Shown piece after piece: positions 6,412 to 8,446 of a DNA stretch of 8,446 bases. The DNA is taken from NCBI GenBank assembly GCA_016931875.1, contig JAFGDX010000308.1:1-8446 (forward strand), in the 5' to 3' direction. This DNA comes from Prolixibacteraceae bacterium. Lineage in GTDB: Bacteria > Bacteroidota > Bacteroidia > Bacteroidales > Prolixibacteraceae. The position numbers were made by a program, and so were the translations under genes. The first letter of the stretch is position 1. Every line of letters starts with the position of its first letter. Under the pieces are notes generated by a model, which was given only the letters and a program-made list of their open reading frames with translations, did no database searches and was not told the origin of the DNA.

Positions 6412-7530
6412 ATGGAAAATCAATTAATAACCATACTCAGAATCTCCACCCCTTACATGGGAAGTTTTGTTAAAAACAAATTTGAATCAGAGGGAATTGA
6501 GTGCTTTTTCACCAACGAAGGAACAACCATTGGAAGCAAATACAATCCTGATGAAATTTTGTTAAAAGTAAAAGCCGGCAATTCTGAAAAAGCCATTAAA
6601 TTGCTGTTACAGCTGCACAGGGAACAAGATTTGTATTCAATAAAAGAAGACCGCCCGTACACCCAAATCAAAAAAATACTTCTGCCGGTTAAAATAAGCG
6701 AAGATTGCATCAACCTCTGCAAATTTGCTATCGCCATTGCCCGGAAGACCCATGCCGAAATAAAACTCTTGTATGTATATGAAGACCCCACCTTAAACGA
6801 ATCGGAAAGGCACACGGTTTCGTGGGAAAGGTATATAAAAATGGAGCTGCAGGAAGCGCATAAAAAAGCCCAGCTCAAACTGGTCAACTTTAGCATGGAA
6901 ATCAAAAAAGCCATTCCAAAAGAAATACTAAACTCGGTAAACCTGCATTACCGCATGTTAAAAGGAATTCCGGAGCACGTAATTGTTGATGCCGCCGAAA
7001 GATACAAACCCGATGTTATTTTGATGGGAAGCCATGGCAAGCACGATTTTGAAAATGAGTTTCACGGAAAAACCATTGCCCGCGTAATTGAAAATTCCTC
7101 TTTTCCGGTGCTGGCGGTTCCTCCAAAAACCGGTTTCAACGAAAAAGAAAAAATCAATGTTATGTATGCCACCGATTTTTATGATGCCGATAATTCTTCG
7201 CTGAACAAATTACTGGGCATTTTGCAGGCTTTTGAAAAACAAATTTATTGTGTACACATCGACCTGCACAACGAGTCGCACCTTCGTGAAAAAGTAGATG
7301 AGCTCAACAAAATGCTTCAACGCGACTACAGCGTTCATAATATTGAATGTATTCTTTTTGAAAGTGATGATGTTGTTAAAGGACTGGAAACTTTTGCCGA
7401 AAATAATAAAATGAATCTCATTTCCTTTTCAAAAATAAAACGTTCGGCATTTTATAAAACGTTCCATCACCATAATTTGAAACGGATATTAGCGTCGGAA
7501 GATATACCCATGCTCATTTTCCCGGTGTAA
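6412..7530 (+). CDS. DUF2007-Usp-Usp fusion protein inserted between atpB and atpD
   Basis: This 372-residue soluble protein has three parts. Residues 1-72 look like DUF2007, a small predicted signal-transducing domain: a first strand, a helix with KNKFESEGIECFFTNE (21-36), a strand with EILLKV (48-53), and a final helix EKAIKLLLQ (59-67). Residues about 86-237 form a Usp domain with KKILLPVKIS (87-96), RKTHAEIKLLYVYE (111-124) and a near-canonical nucleotide motif: Gly206, Gly209 and Gly219 give G-2X-G-9X-G, but Lys220-Thr221 follows where Ser/Thr is usual. This domain probably binds ATP or another adenine nucleotide. Residues about 247-372 form a second Usp domain that has lost the glycines; the motif region reads FYKTFHHHNLKRIL (347-360), a form I associate with the second domain of Bacteroidota tandem Usp proteins. 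It lies 5 bp after atpB and 17 bp before atpD, so it is almost certainly co-expressed with the ATPase. A regulatory or assembly role is plausible but unproven. Confidence 0.87.
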   Translation: MENQLITILRISTPYMGSFVKNKFESEGIECFFTNEGTTIGSKYNPDEILLKVKAGNSEKAIKLLLQLHREQDLYSIKEDRPYTQIKKILLPVKISEDCINLCKFAIAIARKTHAEIKLLYVYEDPTLNESERHTVSWERYIKMELQEAHKKAQLKLVNFSMEIKKAIPKEILNSVNLHYRMLKGIPEHVIVDAAERYKPDVILMGSHGKHDFENEFHGKTIARVIENSSFPVLAVPPKTGFNEKEKINVMYATDFYDADNSSLNKLLGILQAFEKQIYCVHIDLHNESHLREKVDELNKMLQRDYSVHNIECILFESDDVVKGLETFAENNKMNLISFSKIKRSAFYKTFHHHNLKRILASEDIPMLIFPV

Positions 7531-7547
7531 CATAAAAATCTAAAAAA

Positions 7548-8153
7548 TTGGCTTTAAAATTTCAATATAACAAAACAGCCCAGCAACTGCTGAACAAACA
7601 GTTAAACATCAGGCTACGTGCGCTTCCTACGCTGAAAAACAAGGAAGCTGCCTTGCGTATGGAAGTTAAAAAAGCCAAAGATAAAATTCACGAACTGGAA
7701 GATACCCTGCATTTAGAAATAACGAAACAAAGCGATTCAGTTGGATTATGGAACGAATTTTCGGCCGATCTGCTAAAAATTGGTGACGTTAAATTTTCAA
7801 CCAAAAAAATTGCCGGTGTAAAAACCCCGGTTTTGGAAGAAGTGATTTTTAACGAAGCCGGGTTTGGCATTTTCACCCATCCCAAATGGTTTCCCGAGGG
7901 AATTTCGATTGTAAAAAAGCTGGCCGGAATTGTAACCGAAAAAGAATTCTACACCCGTAAAATGGTGTTGCTTGAACATGCCCGGAGAAAAACCACACAA
8001 AAAGTAAACCTGTATGAAAAAGTACAAATTCCGGGCTACCAGGATGCCATTCGAAAAATAAAACGGTTTTTGGAAGATGAGGAAAACCTGTCGAAATCGG
8101 CTCAGAAAATTGTAAAAAAACGGCAGCAAAAGCAACGGGAGGTAGTGCTATGA
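7548..8153 (+). CDS. atpD: V/A-type ATPase subunit D (central rotor shaft), TTG start
   Basis: This 201-residue protein is the rotor shaft that turns inside the A3B3 ring, equivalent in role to the gamma subunit of F-type enzymes. The N-terminal helix MALKFQYNKTAQQLLNKQ with RALPTLKNKEAALRMEVKKA (24-43) and the C-terminal helix with RKTTQKVNLYEKVQIPGYQD (147-166) are the two halves of its antiparallel coiled coil; the middle (about 70-130) is the less conserved globular part. The start is TTG at 7548: no ATG occurs in frame before residue 38, and starting there would delete the conserved first helix, so the TTG call is firm. The sequence before it is A-rich without a Shine-Dalgarno motif. It begins 17 bp after the Usp fusion gene, and its stop overlaps the atpI start by ATGA (8150-8153), suggesting translational coupling. 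No subunit F gene, the usual partner of D, is seen. Confidence 0.95.
   Translation: MALKFQYNKTAQQLLNKQLNIRLRALPTLKNKEAALRMEVKKAKDKIHELEDTLHLEITKQSDSVGLWNEFSADLLKIGDVKFSTKKIAGVKTPVLEEVIFNEAGFGIFTHPKWFPEGISIVKKLAGIVTEKEFYTRKMVLLEHARRKTTQKVNLYEKVQIPGYQDAIRKIKRFLEDEENLSKSAQKIVKKRQQKQREVVL
8137..8142 (+). promoter_or_regulatory. Shine-Dalgarno site deciding the atpI start
   Basis: GGGAGG lies 7 nt upstream of the ATG at 8150, a good match to the anti-Shine-Dalgarno sequence at ideal distance. It favours 8150 over the in-frame ATG at 8162. It stands out because the other gene starts in this window lack a well-placed Shine-Dalgarno motif. Confidence 0.65.
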
Positions 8154-8446
8154 TAATTCCGATGTACAAATATTATTTTCTGGTGTTTTATAAAGATTAC
8201 GACTCCTTTTTGGAAAACATTCAAAAACTGGGCGTGGTTCATGTAGAGGAGAAAGAAATAAAGTTATCGGACACAATCAAAGAAAAATACAAGCTTATTG
8301 AGCAACTGGAAAAAACCACCGACTTTCTTGAAAAACGACAAATACTTCAACAGGAAGAGTTGGAGGTGGAGAGTGACGGAATAAAAACAATGAACGTTGT
8401 TTTCAGCAAACAAAAAGAACTGGAAATACTGGAACAGGAACTGGAG
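8150..8446 (+). CDS. atpI: V/A-type ATPase subunit I (membrane stator), N-terminal part (3'-truncated)
   Basis: The frame opens at the ATG overlapping the atpD stop and continues to the last base, giving 99 residues of a protein that is usually about 600-660 residues long. Subunit I (subunit a) is the membrane stator carrying the ion half-channels. The visible part is the start of its cytoplasmic N-terminal arm: MIIPMYKYYFLVFYKDYDSF followed by ENIQKLGVVHVEE (residues 24-36), matching the first beta-strand, helix and the conserved LGVVH motif of the family. Residues from about 42 onward are a charged helix (LEKRQILQQEELEVES, 53-68) that forms part of the arm's coiled coil contacting the peripheral stalk. 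The transmembrane part and its ion-path arginine lie outside the window. Translation is probably coupled to atpD through the ATGA overlap. Confidence 0.93.
   Translation, partial: MIIPMYKYYFLVFYKDYDSFLENIQKLGVVHVEEKEIKLSDTIKEKYKLIEQLEKTTDFLEKRQILQQEELEVESDGIKTMNVVFSKQKELEILEQELE

Noticed and set aside
1..8446. CRISPR arrays, tRNA/rRNA genes, insertion sequences or attachment sites
   Set aside because: No regularly spaced repeats, cloverleaf-like sequences, transposase motifs or terminal inverted repeats were seen; the window is almost fully occupied by the genes listed.

Overview
This looks like a chromosomal segment from a member of the Bacteroidota, perhaps a Marinilabiliales/Prolixibacteraceae-like marine or gut-type lineage (that finer placement is a guess). 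The reasons are the moderate GC, the A-rich leaders that mostly lack Shine-Dalgarno sequences, the degenerate tandem Usp proteins of Bacteroidota type, and a V/A-type rotary ATPase operon of the E-DUF2764-A-B-D-I kind. To my knowledge that operon type is shared by Bacteroidota, Chlamydiae and Spirochaetes. All nine genes lie on the plus strand.

Layout. Positions 1-603 hold the C-terminal 200 residues of a phosphotriesterase-family metal-dependent hydrolase, unrelated to what follows. Positions 604-845 are a 242-bp AT-rich intergenic region, the only gap large enough for a full promoter; it has short direct repeats, an 8-bp palindrome and a weak Bacteroidota-type promoter candidate. From 846 to the end of the window runs a tightly packed unit: a tandem-domain universal stress protein (846-1703), V-ATPase subunit E (1735-2355), a DUF2764 protein (2432-3277), catalytic subunit A (3284-5056), subunit B (5069-6406), a three-domain DUF2007-Usp-Usp protein (6412-7530), subunit D with a TTG start (7548-8153), and the first 99 codons of membrane subunit I (8150 onward). 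The proteolipid gene atpK is expected just beyond the window. Intergenic gaps from atpE onward are 76, 6, 12, 5 and 17 bp, then a 4-bp overlap, so one transcript is likely.

How the genes work together. E is the peripheral stalk, A and B form the catalytic head, D is the rotor shaft, I is the stator half of the membrane motor, and DUF2764 probably takes the place of subunit C, which couples the shaft to the proteolipid ring. No F subunit and no second peripheral-stalk subunit (G/H) is visible. The most interesting feature is that two Usp-family proteins are built into the unit, one as leader and one between atpB and atpD. The internal one also carries a DUF2007 (predicted signal-transducing) domain. 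This suggests an adenine-nucleotide-sensing or stress-responsive regulatory module dedicated to the rotary ATPase. That is inference from context, not a demonstrated function.
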